A stretch of DNA of 64,000 bases, from positions 42,287,986 through 42,351,985 of the forward strand of contig VDFB02000003.1 of the NCBI GenBank assembly GCA_007258455.2, given 5' to 3'. The notes under the pieces are model-generated. The model ran no database searches and was not told where the DNA came from. It saw only the letters and a program-made list of their open reading frames with translations. Shown here piece after piece: positions 22,706 through 34,431 of the stretch (position 1 is its first letter; the number at the start of each line of letters is the position of its first letter). The translations under genes and the position numbers were made by a program. The stretch comes from Sequoia sempervirens. Its lineage: Eukaryota; Streptophyta; Pinopsida; Cupressales; Cupressaceae.

Positions 22706-23734
22706 GGGTGATCCCAAAATACCGTGTCTCACTCTTTGCTTGAGATGGACATTTACATCAACATTTTTAATTGAATCTTCATCTTTTGAGACCTATAGCA
22801 GCTAAAGCATTAAGAATTTCAAGATGATGCAAACTAGTGATTTATGGAAATTTCTGTGTAGCTTCTAAATATATATATTTTTAATTTTTTTCGAAATAAA
22901 TTAAGAATCTTTCAACATCTCCTTTAACAACTAGTTTTAGACAAAAAAAAAACATTTTCAAAAGTAACATTTGTGTCATAAAACATAATTTTTTTTTCTA
23001 TAGAGGATAAAATTCTAATTTTTGAAATATAGATTCTCAACATCAATACAGAGGGAATGAATATTTTTTCATAATTTTTGGTTATATATATTTCTAAAGT
23101 CACTGTAACTATAATTTTGACATACGTGTGTGTTGTATAACATAACTTGTTATGCATATGTCGAAATCCATTTTTTTTTTTTGGTGAAACAAGAACATCA
23201 ATATGGAGGGAACAAATTTTTTTTGAAATTTTTTGACAATTTTTTACTATTTTTAAACCTCTGTAGAACAAAGAGCTTGATGTTCAGAGAAAAACCTATG
23301 TTCAGTAAAAATTAAAAATTAAATACATGATAAAATGAAAACATATCAAAATTATACTTGTTAGAAAGCTCGTTTTGAGGGCTACGATCTTGCAAAATAT
23401 CTTGTCAAGTCAAACTCATTTGCAGGTCCAACCTAGGGTTTGAAATCAAAATTTCTGAGGAGATTTTGATGTAGATACAAATTTTTTCATTTTTGGCACC
23501 TTCGCTAGAAGGTACCTTCGATAGAAGGTCCCCATGCAAAAAACCCATTTTATAGCAAAAAAAATATTTTATGGAAACTACCTTCTATCGAAGGTGTTTA
23601 GTTGCATACCTTTGCTTGAAGGTACCTTCAATTGAAGGTTTTACTTCGCTCGAAGGTGTGCAAGCAAATTGAGCCCGACCACTCAAAAAAATTCCTCTTT
23701 CCAAAAGTGAGACACAACTCCATGATTTCATCCC
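22706..23734 (+). mobile_element. GGGTGATC-ended palindrome-bearing DNA element, copy 2
   Basis: A 1029-bp insertion whose edges are fixed by comparison with the uninterrupted 5' LTR of element A: LTR text stops after CTA (22703-22705) and resumes with a second CTA (23735-23737). Ends read GGGTGATCCC and, inverted, GGGATGAAATC, with a shared inner word GTGTCTCACT (22724-22733; inverted at 23706-23715). The body matches copy 1 (79-1174) in reverse, including the block 22790-22885. Six interrupted palindromes lie near the right end, the equivalent place to those of copy 1. No transposase frame is visible. A 5-bp CCTAG duplication with GGTGATCC ends is the alternative reading of the junction. 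Confidence 0.9.
23498..23657. repeat. Array of ACCTTC-N4-GAAGGT palindromes
   Basis: Six modules: 23498-23513, 23514-23529, 23580-23595, 23608-23623, 23624-23639 and 23643-23657. Two pairs are directly abutting. The 4-base centre varies while the 6-bp arms are mostly kept, with single-base arm changes in two modules. The array ends 77 bp from the right terminus; that of copy 1 starts 96 bp from its equivalent terminus. Confidence 0.9.
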
Positions 23735-24302
23735 CTAGTTACATTGATAGGTGTAATATACAATGGAAGCATGGGGTGGATGGGAGGAGTCAGATGCATG
23801 TTAATGTTAACATTTTTTTGTTAATAAAATCTCTTAAATGGACAACATACATTAAATTAATGATAAATTGTAAATCTAGACCGTTCATTATTAGGTTTTA
23901 GATCTAATGGTAGATATTTTGTTGGCTTATCTTTCCCTAGAAGCTAACCCTATTTTATGAGGGTGTTGTATTATGACTATGGTATGGTGATGTATTATGA
24001 GAGTCTGATAGTGGTTGTGTCATCTTTGGATCTTTGGTGGTGATACTCCTATGAGAAGCTTGATCTACATGTATATTGTAATATTTGTGATTTTTGAATA
24101 ATATATTGGGCGACTTTTGGAGTGTGGGGTTTTTCTCTCGAAAGGGTTTTACCCATGTAAATCACTATGTTGTGGTATGCATGATATTTATATTTATTTA
24201 TGTTTAAGCTTCTGTAACTATTGAAAAGATCTCTAAAGTTTTGCATTATTATCCTCTCAAGATTAGTGTAGGAAGTTGTTATGCTACCTTAGCTTCCTTA
24301 CA

Positions 24303-24307
24303 AAAGT
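24303..24307. repeat. Target site duplication AAAGT, right of element A
   Basis: Identical to 17791-17795. Confidence 0.95.
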
Positions 24308-24780
24308 CTAAGGCTTATAGACAAAAGTTTCTAATGAGGTGAGGGACCATTTTGGGTTTGGTAATAGGAAGATGCAAATAAGGTTAGATGATGTAGATGA
24401 ATCCATCACTGTGTTAAAAAAGGATTATAATAGCCATATTCTAGCTATGGAAAAGAAAATTCAAGAGATTAATACAAATATTGAGAATCTTTTGAAGATA
24501 AGTCAATGCTAGATTAAGAATAGTGTCGAAGCTTTAAGGATCATCATGGAAATGTTTAAGGAGCTTAAGGAGGAAAAAATGGTTGGAGCTATCCCTAAGA
24601 ATAACAAAAAGGAGAAGATTACAAAAGAAAAAGGGAAAAAAATTGCAATGAATCAAAGGGGCCTAGCGCAAGAACCCATGGTAGCAAGAAGTATTTTGAA
24701 GAAGAGAAGAATGAGTTGTTGGACTTGGTTAACCTGCATTACAACTAGGAGTTAGAGGTTGTTGAAACCTTGAAGAATAT
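24308..24780 (+). pseudogene. Unrecognised decayed ORF, 3' part
   Basis: Continues the ORF split by element A. Frames here encode heptad-like Leu/Ile/Lys/Glu sequence (about 24370-24520), which suggests a coiled coil, then a Lys/Glu-rich segment (24546-24755). It ends about 100 bp before a LINE-like 3' end. Function unknown; the coiled coil and basic tail would suit a LINE ORF1-type RNA-binding protein, but no zinc knuckle or RRM is seen. Confidence 0.35.
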
Positions 24781-24799
24781 GAAGTAATATATTGATGTT

Positions 24800-24921
24800 T
24801 ATTATGCCTTTTTTGGCTATTATTTGGTTTTTGGTTGGTTGTGTCTATCTCTTTGTGCAATGCTTTGATGTAAAGGGTTTCAGGTCCCTTCAAAACTTGT
24901 TTTTCCTGATAATAAAAAAAT
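24800..24921 (+). mobile_element. LINE-like 3' end
   Basis: A T/G-rich stretch, then GTTTCAGGTCCCTTC and, after a short gap, TTTTTCCTGATAATAAAAAA. Plant LINEs commonly end with a 'gggttt-c-ggtccc' box, a T-rich run and AATAAA-like A repeats. No target duplication was identified. Confidence 0.5.
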
Positions 24922-25441
24922 CTAGTTTTTTAGAAATATTCCTAAGTTTAATGCACCTTTAGACAAAGTGCTTCAAATTTTTATTGTTGATAACATGATT
25001 ACTCTTCCTCCTATTCAACGATTAGATATTTCTACGGATGTACCTAAGGATATGATGAGAATATTTCTTGTTAGTATCATAGAATTAATGGACATAGTAC
25101 ACAAACATATATTGGTCTAAAATATAAGGTAAACAATTTAGTTGATAATATGATACATGTAGAGGGTGTTAATTAAGGGGGAAATCACTTTCTAGCCCCT
25201 AGTCAAAATTTAAATATTTACACTATTTTTCCCCTCCCATGATCAATATAATGATATATATAAATTTTCATATGCATGCACACATAGGTCATATTGTGGT
25301 ACATAGATATGTATGAGATTGATTAAGATTTTCATTGTGATAGTAATGCACATCATGTTTTTTTATTGGTGTGGGCCTTGCTAGAGGCAATTATTCTTCT
25401 TCTTCTTCTTTGCCAATTATTATTGTTTTAGATGATGAGAT
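24922..25441 (+). pseudogene. Decayed coding remnant left of element B
   Basis: A frame from about 24940 to 25120 reads as protein-like sequence (Pro-Pro-Ile-Gln-Arg-Leu-Asp-Ile) with few stops. Because the gypsy protease-like remnant at 40700-41010 lies just beyond element B in the same orientation, this is probably the other half of one older gypsy element. A TTC microsatellite lies at about 25393-25410. Confidence 0.3.
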
Positions 25442-26182
25442 TGTTGCAAGTATGAAGGTGTTGTCATTGATATCAATAGGAAGTCTAATTGACTGGTATT
25501 TTCATTGATGCCAACTATGTGTTAAGGAAGTTGTTGCATGATGAAGATCTTGAGGATATTGAGAAAATTGAGAAAAAGAGGAAAATAGGTTGTTGCAGGT
25601 TGTGCATGTGTAGTTGAGATATTGAGGAAGTGTTGTGAGTACATGGAGCTATATTTTTGTTCTAGTTTCTGAAGATGAGTTGGAATGAAGTAATGAGATG
25701 AGATGATGTCTCTAGTACTTGGTTTCTAGGTGCTTTTGAGAAAAAATGATAGACAAAGTAAACTTTGTTCAAGTGTTTAGAGTGTGCTCTGGTATTGTGC
25801 TCTGCATTTCTTCTGTGTTGAGGCTATGCCTATGCAGATTTGATATGTTCATGGTTGTTAGAGGTTTCTATATTTAGAATTTTGGTTTCTAGATTGTCAT
25901 ACAGTGAGATATTTTCACCAGTGTGTGAACCAGTTTTTAGTGATGTTATCTATGGCCTGGGAGAAATGTATTTTCTTCTCATTTCTTTGCTCTTTGGCTT
26001 CAGGTTGTGTGGATTTTGGAAGTTTCTTATAATGTTTTTATCTTTCAATATTCAATGTTTTACTTGATTTGGTGCAATACAGAGTGAGTTTCATATGAAA
26101 ACATGTGCGAATAAGGTTTACTAGTTGTTCTAAGATGAAGTATTTGTATGATGCAAGCTTGGATGAAGTGCTTGATGAATCT
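25442..26182 (+). repeat. 5' LTR of element B, first part
   Basis: Starts TGTTGCAAGTATGAAGGTG, like the 3' LTR at 38889. It breaks off at 26182 where the 7.2-kb insertion begins. Confidence 0.92.
26052..26182. repeat. 131-bp duplication flanking the insertion, left copy
   Basis: Runs from TCAATGTTTTAC to GATGAATCT. It repeats at 33376-33506 with about ten substitutions and no length change. The 3' LTR of element B has this segment once. Confidence 0.9.
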
Positions 26183-29100
26183 TGTAATGCCCCTACCATG
26201 AAACCCTAGAGGACAACACACTAACACCTAAAACGAAACAATTTTTTTTTTTTGAAGTGCAATAAACACACTATTGCAAATGAAACATTAACACAAATCT
26301 AACCTAAGTCCTCTAAGGTCTGTGACTATGCTACTTAATTCCCATTAGCTAAACAAGCAAGAATTGAAAGTCATTACATTAATTAGATTCCATCTACAAT
26401 AAGAAGGTACATTAACCATCACACTTGGTATGTGCAGGATCATCATGGAAAAAATAGGCCCTTAAGTGGCAAAAATATCAGAAAAATCAGAGTTAGGAAA
26501 CTTGACATAAAAATTTGAATAAGTTATCAATATTATTTCAAAAATATGTAAGAATAGAATATGTAGAAAATTGAATGTAGTTTCTAAACTACTAGGTTTG
26601 TTTGTTTTTTTTAAATCTATTTGGTGAAAATTTGAAATTTCAATGCAATGGTACTTAAATTTCAGGGAAAAAATAAGAAGTAGGTGTCTGTCTGACCACC
26701 CTAACCATAATAAAATGATAATATTTTTTTATAATATTTTAGATATAAGTAGAGGACTCATGCCCCAATGTGATGCATATTTTTTGTATTTTTTTCCAAG
26801 TAAATAATTAATTATGAATTTTTTATTACAACTTTTAAAAAATATAAAAACTCGTATGTCTAACCACCTTAACTTGGTGAAAACTTCCAGAAATTAAAAT
26901 TTTATTTTTTTAATCCTATAGTATGCAAAGCATAGAATGTGATGCATGTTTTGGATTCCAAAAATGTGATACTGTTTGAAAGTTATAGATATTTTTCAAT
27001 CAGCTTATCAATCAGGACTTTAGTTGTAATTCAAATAGAAAATGAATAATAATTATTTATTAAATTCAAAGTAAAGCATAATTTATATTGGTGGAAATTT
27101 GAGAATCTCCTTTAAAAACCCTTTTCATTTCATCAATTTTGGGTAAAAAAAATGTCGTCAGGCACATACCCTACAAATACCCATCATATCGCCACTTTTT
27201 GGCCCATCATGATCCTGCACATACCCCCCATTTACAATATCAAATATTGATGCAGAGGCATGGGGTTCCAAATCTTTCAAACAATCACAACTTGACTAAA
27301 CTCAAACAATTCTTGCTTGTTCATACTACTTGGACTCATCATTCCTTCATAAAGCACTCAATTCAAAACTTCCAAAACTGTAACTAGGGTACCAAATCCT
27401 TACCTAACCCTCAAAACCACTTTGAACATCATCAAAATGACTGAATCAACCCAAGGAGGGTCTTCAATAACTCTAACTTCACCAAACTACAAGTTTCCAT
27501 TATTAACCATCCTTCCACCTAGTAGGTTTCCAACAAGGAACAATCCTTCACAAATTTCAAGGAAGTCAACCAATTAATAATATGAAATAATATTTCAACA
27601 CCCTTTTGGGCCTTCAAGACATATCAAAAATTTAGTATAGGGTTCTTTGAAACAAAGGAATCAAAAGGTGACTGTCTCGGTTTTCCAATAGGCCTAGTTA
27701 GGCTTGTGCTCATGAGGGTTTATTGGTTCCTATGGTTCTAGGCCCCAAATCTCTTCATTATCACTCCAAACACTCTCAATGTGGTCTTATTATGCTTTCA
27801 CAACAAACTCCCATGCTTCTCTAATGGTTTTTCATCAACTCCTAGCCTCTATGCTCCTTATTTGCTCACAAAACACTGTTTGACAACCTAGGGCATTGTT
27901 ATAATTGCCCAAACCCTATTCTCAGACCCTGTAACTTGGAGATCTATTAGATTACATATATATCCCTCTGTACACCAAATTTTAGGAGTTTTTAATGGTG
28001 AGAATTGGAGTAATACATTTTTGAATGCTTACTGTGACCCTAAATCAGGGTTATAACCCATTTGTCAAAAACTTGTAATATCTTGCTCAAAATTCAATGG
28101 AATTGAATGAAACCAAAACCAATATCTTGTTACCTCACATATCTATCAACTAAAATGAAAATTGGATCAAAAACAGATTGTACAGGGCTGTACAATGGCC
28201 TGCAACAACCATTTACCAATAATTTTTGAGGAAAAATAGAGTTTTATTCATGATTTTCAACTACAATGCAAACTCCCACCTTCATTCGAGCCTCTTCAAG
28301 GAATATTTAAAATTAATACACCAAAAAATACTCAAACCAACCAACACAAACCAACTTTATAACTATTATGAATCTTCAACTTCCCAAAGTTGCATTTTTG
28401 CAATTTTGACAATTTTGCAATTTGACAACTTTTACAACATTCTACAATTTTTTCCCAAATAAACCCAAACGATATCCTGGAGCCTACAACATGTTAAAAA
28501 TGGTCTATGAGACCTTATTACATCATTAAATAATCAGCCTTAAACCCAAATTCCAAAGTTGCCTCATGGAGGCATGAAATCCATAAGGTGCTCATGCACC
28601 AAATATGGTATATCCATGACATATATTCCATAGAGATCAATTGAATCAATCCATTTAATTACATATACAATAACATCTATTACATAGTCCATTACATAAT
28701 AGAGTTCAACATCAGTTTACATCATTACATTTAAACATCTAAACAACAATATCTCCTCATATACATGTGAGGAGTGTACATCAAAGTATGATACATGATA
28801 CATCAAAATTATGGTTCAATACAAGTACATGAGTAACAATCCACATAAATTGGTACAAATGTAGAAGTCTTGAATCTAGGAGAAGTCACCATAGCCACTA
28901 ACAAAGAGAGGGAACCCAATGGAGTACAATGCAATTTCCACCCAACCATGTGGAATCCAAAGGTCCACCCCCCATGCTAGGAGATAGCAAGGATCCCACC
29001 AGAACAATCAGGTAAAAGGAAATAGACAATACAAGGCTAACATGACATCAATGAAGAAGTAAAATACAACATCATATGACAATACACCACTTCCAGAGTC

Positions 29101-30097
29101 ACATAACCATCCAAGGAAAAACAAGAGACAAGGAAATACTAGGCTGCCATAGGAGGAAGTGTCATTGCATGGTCCTGACATGGGTTACCTTGGAAGTCTA
29201 TCACCAACCGCCAACCCCCATCTATAGTTACCTTGGGAGTATCCTACTAGCCGTCGACCCCATAGGGTGACACATGTAGAACCAATCTTCCTTTTGTGAG
29301 GACAAGGAAGATGGTCTTGCCAACCAAGACTTCCCACTCATCTCAAGTCTAAACAAGCACTTGAGCCATGAGTGATACATTTAGTTAACTTGATTAGTGT
29401 GATTACTACCCAACCCTCCCTTAGTTCATTTTAGGTTATCACTTAATTACAAAAATGCCCACATGGGTTACCCAGGCACCACTTTGTGTGCCGGTCCCCA
29501 TTGAGAGCCACTCCCCCACTAGCAACCATGAGACCCAAAAAAACAATAGGTAAGGCCATCATGTACATAACAAAAGCCACAAAAGTATATAAACTAAGCA
29601 AGGCATGCCCATATCACTCCCAAACACAATTGAATTTACAACAAGGAGTACATGGATAAACCCACAACAACACAAGGGTCCAACAAAACAATACAATCCA
29701 AAATCATACTATTCCAAACCTCTGGAAGACTTCCAATATTCACCTCTCATAATGACACAAAAATTTGAACAATACTCAATCATCCTATTCCAATAACCAT
29801 TCACTTAGCTTCATATAAACAACCCAAAACAATAATAGAACACAAAATCTAGAATGGGTTAACATCTCATATACACACAGTTTACAAGTATGCCTTATTT
29901 ATGTTGACCCAAGAAATAAAAAAATTTCACCTTAAAAATTCCATTACTATCTAATGTAATTAATTTAATCTTTTCATTTGGTACCCATACTCTATTCAGT
30001 TTTCCTATAAATCTCTTAATTCCAAAGAAATATATTCATTTACTACACCCATATGATGCATTTATAGATATACTTGTTTATATATATACATACATAC

Positions 30098-30156
<59 letters not shown>

Positions 30157-33100
30157 AATGATATGGTGATCTATTGTTTTCAAACTACAATTTATAATAC
30201 AATAGAAAATATATTTATGCATATATATATATATATATACCACTGACGAGACCCATCAACAAAGCAAAGAATCCATTAACTATCGATTAACATGTACAAC
30301 GATATATACATAAAAGAAAAAACCATTGCCTACATATAAGCACATTGATATTACAGATTTAGATACCAAGTAATACTTGAGATGCAGTAATGAGCTAGTA
30401 ACATTATATCTAAATATTTATCTAAGTTTGATTATATATATGAATACATACATATATCAACACACCAACAAACATACTCATATAATTTCAGACGCCGAAC
30501 ACCAAGATGATACAAAGCTATCTAAAGAACACAATTGATAGTGGCGACACATGTAAATTGAATTCAGAATAACACGACTAGATAGGGCTCAAAATTTCAA
30601 CAATTAAGAATGTATCAAGAGCCAACTCAGTAAGGACAGGGTATCAACTTATTATGCTTTATCTATTGTTTAATTAAAATCAACACTATTAGATATCAAA
30701 CAATGATTATGTCAAATTTTTTTACACATGTACTATATTGAATGAAACAGAGATCCACACATATATTTTAACTACAGTTTGTGGTAGGGACTCCATCAAC
30801 TCAGAGCCCAAAATCTCAATTGCGCATGAGGTGTTGGAGGATGCATAAAATTTAAAATAGAGGACAATATTTACAACTACTAAACTCCCAGTTCACAATG
30901 GTTTCCATCGCTAGAATATGACATGCAATTTAAGAGGTAATTTCAAATGTTAGAAGTTCAAGTGGCGCATGGACTAGAGATTATGCTACATATCAACAAA
31001 AAAAGAAACCACAGTGCAATTGGAATTTCATTACCTATAAAAGGGGTTGGCGACTGATATCAGAGAAATAGAGAACTTACACACACATTACATGGCACCC
31101 ATTTAAAGTATGAGATATTTTTAGAAATGAACAAAAATTAAAATAAGGTAACAACTGTATATTAGTCATAACTGGTGAAAGCAACACTCTCAGGGAATTG
31201 ATATAGGGAGCCTCTTATTGAAATACTCACAACCCCTTATTCCCATCGATTCAGAGAGATAATATACCTGAAACAAGGCCGTGGCTAAGACAAGAATGAA
31301 GGAATGAAACAGAGGTGGCAACCTTTTTATGGTGTTCAAAACTGATTCATTTGAGCAATATAGTTCTACCATTTTGGAAAAGTTACTCGTGTATGCTCAA
31401 CCTTTAGAAATTATACAAATTTGATAGAATAATGAAATACTATTTGGAAACAACTTGAAAGATAAACAAAGATGACGCCATGACAAGAAGGGTTCGACCA
31501 AGATTCAATTCAAATCCCTTGATTGCATTAATTGAAAATAGGGAGGGCACTAGAAGAACTTAATCATATGCTAGAGAAGCTCGCAAGATTAGAAAATAAG
31601 GAGTTCGGCCTCTATAAAGGATACGGGTATTTGAGACAAGTTCAAGCGAATACACACCGAAAGGTTGTATATGACAAAATTTAATAGTCAAATCTTGGTC
31701 AGATTAAATGATTATAGTGCGTGGCTAAACATAGTCAAGATATGGAAAGTGAAGCCTTTAGGAAAAGGTACATAACAACTCAATACAATTCAAAATACTA
31801 AGAGTGGTTAAGATGAAGCACTTAGTAACAAACATCCTTTAACTTGGTTGCATAATACAAGAAAGAGGGACACATTTCCAGCTCAAACATTAAAACTTGT
31901 TAAGTATAGTAATCAATTTTGGGGAGAAATATAGAGCAATAATTGATAGAGCACTTAGTAATTTAACAATTTATTATTTTGCTTCAAACAATATAATCTT
32001 GCAATACTCATTTTTGGGAAAACAATATAACTGGGAGAAAGCATGGAACCTGGATTGTTTCGAGTCACAAAGTTGAAAGTGTTGTTGGGTTTGAATCCTA
32101 GATGCAGCTTCAACTTCCTCCCAAGAGCTTCAATCTTTTGAAGAATCTATACTCCAGTATAAAGCCTCCAAAACGGTATACCCAAAGCCTCCAAGCTACA
32201 TAATCAAGCCTTCAAGAACTAGAAACAAGCTCCAAGAAGGGGGAAAATATTCACGACAAAGTTTCAAGATTCATTTCCCAGAAAATAATCCAAAAGCCCC
32301 TCCATTAGTTAACTCCAACTAATTTATTTTTTACCCCCTCTGTAATTGCATCCACTACCTTAAATCAATTAATTTATTTTCTTTTATATTTTTCCCCACT
32401 ATGCACAATTTATTCAACTTTGTTATTATTTTATAATTTTTAAATCATATCTTAAGATTTACACACCAATGAATTAAACAATTAAATATTAATTTAATTC
32501 TTCAATTCCAACTTTGTTTGCATATTATCATAATTTAATATATTTATATAAATATTTCATTTTTAATCATTAATTCCAATTTATTTAAATCAAATAAATA
32601 CTTTATTAATAATTTATTTAATCGATACTTCAATCATATACAAGATTTCATTTAATTATTCCAAGGCCTTTAATTTCAATACTTTCTATTTAATGAAATA
32701 ATCAAACAAGGCATAATAATGCACATTACTCAATGAACATACTGTCAAGCAATACCAGACCATACAACAAAATGAAAGACAAAATGATAACAACCTTGAC
32801 AACACAGCTCGAGCTGACCTTACAGATAGGGTGTGACACACGGATATTCATCCTTGACAAGGATGATGGCTCAATGTGGGGGACTTGATGCTACCTCCGA
32901 ATCAACAACCTCCATTGGGATTAAGGCATGCTCAAACCTGGAAATTCAGGTGGAGTCAATGCTTGGTACCTGTAGCCTACAACAAATCATGTGGTCAAAC
33001 ATGTGCATAGGAAAAACAGTCAATCACATCATGAAGGGAAAATCGTAGCGTCGTCATAGGGCACTTGCAAGTGAATGATGTGACCTTGTTCCCCTTCACC

Positions 33101-33375
33101 AATACATTGACACACAATAACAAATATCAAACCATGATAGAATACACATCCAATAAACACATAATCTTCATCTCAATTATAATACACATAAACAATTAAA
33201 CTGATCTACTAACCATGATATAAGCATAAAACATCATATATAACAGTGTCATCAAGTATCATCATAACTGAACATCAAAGTATCATAATATATCAGTATC
33301 ATCAAACGAGTATCCTAATGTCCAAAAACAACTAAGTAACTATTAGAAGCATAAAGAAAATTGAGGGGCACTACA
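26183..33375. mobile_element. 7.2-kb non-coding insertion with TGTARTGCCCC ends
   Basis: Starts TGTAATGCCCCT and ends AGGGGCACTACA, an almost perfect 12-bp inverted terminus, and sits exactly between the two 131-bp duplicates. No protein domain is seen on either strand, and no LTR pair could be recognised by eye at its two ends. The TGT...ACA tips fit an LTR-retrotransposon derivative (a LARD, or one with unrecognised LTRs); a TIR transposon is the alternative. It contains a microsatellite at 30083-30155. Internal short frames (for example 27139-27387 and 32833-33048) show no family signature. Confidence 0.65.
30083..30155. repeat. Compound microsatellite (CATA, AT, GT)
   Basis: ATAC/ATAT repeats run into a (GT)n tract of roughly 20 units. 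A separate (AT)n run lies at about 30220-30238. Confidence 0.95.
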
Positions 33376-33506
33376 TCAATGTTTTACTTGATTGGGTGCA
33401 ATATAGAGTGAGTTTCATATGATAGCATGTGTGAATAAGGTTTAATAGTTGTTCTAAGATGAATTATTTGTATGATGCGAGCTTGGATGAAGTTTTTGAT
33501 GAATCT
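33376..33506. repeat. 131-bp duplication flanking the insertion, right copy
   Basis: Begins immediately after the insertion's terminal ACTACA and passes without a break into the rest of the LTR. Substitutions relative to the left copy are spread over both copies when compared with the 3' LTR, as expected of an old duplication. Confidence 0.9.
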
Positions 33507-34392
33507 TAAGTAGTTCATGTATTATTATAGATTATGTTCAAGTAAAATCTATTGTCTGAAAGTTTCAAATTGATTTAAGGAAGCATGCACTTAATGTTTA
33601 TGGTGTTTAACATGGGTATTGGCTGACCTTATGTTAGCACTACATGTGAAGTTTATGGAAGTGTGTTCAGGTGTGTTAGGATCTATTTGGGTCCTAATTA
33701 AGGATTTATATGGATTGTCTTTGTTCATATCCATTGCAGTAATGTTTTGGTGTTGACCTATTTTGAATTTGTAAGTGTAACAAATAGTTTCTGACATTGG
33801 AGAAGGTTTTCAAGGCTAAGGTTGATATAAATAAGAGTGGTGATATTGTGAGATGCAAGAGAGAAGCAAGATCGATGCGAGTGATGTGAATTTGTGTAGA
33901 GTAGTGTGAATTTCAAGTGTTTGAATTCTTGAAAGTAGTGAGTTGAAGGTGTCCGAAATCATTCAAGCAAGACTGTGAAAGTGTTGAAGCAATTGTGGTG
34001 GATTCCTTGTTGCATTGAATAAGTGTTCTCTATGTAAAATTTCTCTTCTATATTCTTGTATTTCTTTTTGTGGTAGTGATCCTTGGCTGTGAGCCTTTCT
34101 AGTTAGTGTGTCCTATTTTGGTAGTGAGCCCTTGTACTAGTTTTTCAATTACATATATTGTGAGCTAATCCTCCTCGTGGTTTTTCTCTTATAGGGTTTT
34201 CCATGTCAATTTGGCATCCTCTTGTATATGGTGTTGTTATTTCAATTTTTGTTATCTGCATTTCATCTTTAATCACTTTAACAGAATAAGGGTTTAACAA
34301 ATGCATGTGGATCTAATTACTGTTGAGGGTTTTGAAGTTTTAATTTGCTACAAATGATTCACCTCCCTCTTAGTTGTCTTGTTCATTCAACA
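33376..34392 (+). repeat. 5' LTR of element B, second part
   Basis: Completes the LTR and ends GTTCATTCAACA. A TATAAATA box at 33826-33833 is also present in the 3' LTR (39946-39953) and probably marks the element's promoter. Confidence 0.92.
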
Positions 34393-34394
34393 AT

Positions 34395-34405
34395 TGGTAT
34401 TAGAG
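34395..34405 (+). other. Primer binding site of element B
   Basis: TGGTATTAGAG follows the LTR by two bases. It is a one-base variant of the initiator-tRNA-Met complement. Confidence 0.8.
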
Positions 34406-34431
34406 AAAGGTTCCTTGGAGAAGCTAGATCC

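Larger units (their letters stand above)
17796..24302 (+). mobile_element. Ty1/copia LTR retrotransposon A (decayed)
   Basis: A complete but inactive element: TG...CA LTRs (17796-18449; 22634-24302), a perfect 5-bp TSD, a primer site and polypurine tract, and the domain order gag, protease, integrase, reverse transcriptase, RNase H that defines copia. All coding parts have stops or frameshifts. LTR divergence, counted by eye over about 400 bp, is near 10%. It is inserted in the unrecognised ORF (16459-17795 / 24308-24760), and its own 3' LTR was later split by the DNA element at 22706-23734. Confidence 0.95.
22634..24302 (+). repeat. 3' LTR of element A, interrupted
   Basis: LTR sequence at 22634-22705 and 23735-24302 (about 637 bp together) is split by a 1029-bp DNA element and its CTA target copy. 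It ends CTTCCTTACA just before AAAGT. Confidence 0.95.

Noticed and set aside
22706..23734. Assignment of the element to CACTA or PIF/Harbinger
   Set aside because: The 3-bp duplication fits, but termini do not begin CACTA and target triplets CTA and GAG are not the typical TWA. Left unassigned.
27139..27387. 82-codon frame within the 7.2-kb insertion as a gene
   Set aside because: No family signature, no neighbouring coding evidence and a length expected by chance in this sequence.
30043..30243. 66-codon Thr-His/Tyr-Ile repeat protein
   Set aside because: Translation of a microsatellite.
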